Below are positions 22,827 through 22,838 of a DNA stretch of 22,838 nucleotides, in pieces; the stretch's first letter is position 1; each line of letters starts with the position of its first letter. Location: NCBI GenBank assembly GCA_001798105.1, contig MGRI01000065.1:1-22838 (forward strand), given 5' to 3'. The notes beneath the pieces were generated by a model. It saw only the letters and a list, made by a program, of their open reading frames with translations, did not search any database and had not been told where the DNA came from. The DNA comes from Deltaproteobacteria bacterium RIFCSPHIGHO2_02_FULL_40_11 (GTDB lineage Bacteria; Bdellovibrionota; JACOXK01; 2-02-FULL-40-11). Made by a program: the position numbers and the translations under genes.

Positions 22827-22838
22827 CCGCTCCAGCGG
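22827..22838. repeat. GC-rich hairpin cut by the right edge
   Basis: CCGC-TCCA-GCGG forms a 4-bp stem at the very end of the window, within a 29-nt tail (22810-22838) that is about three-quarters G+C. The left flank could continue pairing with sequence beyond the window. It may be the left half of a palindrome or a terminator after polA. The evidence is partial. Confidence 0.3.

Overview
The window carries housekeeping biosynthetic genes from an AT-rich diderm bacterium. Two lipoprotein signal peptides point to an outer membrane. Other clues are a C5-pathway heme cluster (hemA-hemC-hemD-hemB) headed by a CcsA/HemX-like gene and running into polA, a PurS/PurQ/small-PurL type FGAM synthase, and a PurF with propeptide and Fe-S cysteines. 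Together they suggest a deltaproteobacterial-type lineage (Bdellovibrionota or a relative). This placement is inference from gene content only.

Layout, left to right. (1) 1-124, minus strand: the start of a lipoprotein gene whose signal peptide contains a REP-like palindrome. (2) 245-3513, minus strand: purM-purN-argS, overlapping or nearly touching. (3) A 48-bp divergent promoter region at 3514-3561. (4) 3562-6552, plus strand: purB-purC-purS-(large palindrome)-purQ. (5) 6549-10326, minus strand: yidD-like, TPR/membrane protein, yggU (DUF167) and a large exported HEAT/toroid protein, tightly packed. (6) 10549-11952, plus strand: a beta-helix-like lipoprotein with its own promoter. (7) 12028-22790, plus strand: purL-(large palindrome)-purF-ccsA-like-hemA-hemC-hemD-hemB-polA, nearly all with stop/start overlaps or 2-nt gaps. 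(8) 22791-22838: a GC-rich tail that may be half of another palindrome. I saw no tRNA, rRNA, CRISPR array or insertion sequence.

The pur genes cover steps 1 (PurF), 3 (PurN), 4 (PurL/Q/S), 5 (PurM), 8 (PurC) and 9 (PurB) of IMP synthesis; purD, purE/K and purH lie elsewhere. The subunits of one enzyme (PurS and PurQ versus PurL) are separated by about 5.5 kb of unrelated envelope genes. The hem genes run from glutamyl-tRNA to uroporphyrinogen III, lacking only hemL.

The least ordinary items are these. Three palindromic elements occur, two of them readable in frame as N-terminal segments that are normally cleaved off (a lipoprotein signal peptide and the PurF propeptide). A -10/leader motif with identical 12-nt spacing precedes both lipoprotein genes. 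A yidD-TPR-yggU-HEAT/toroid operon has no recognised function as a unit.
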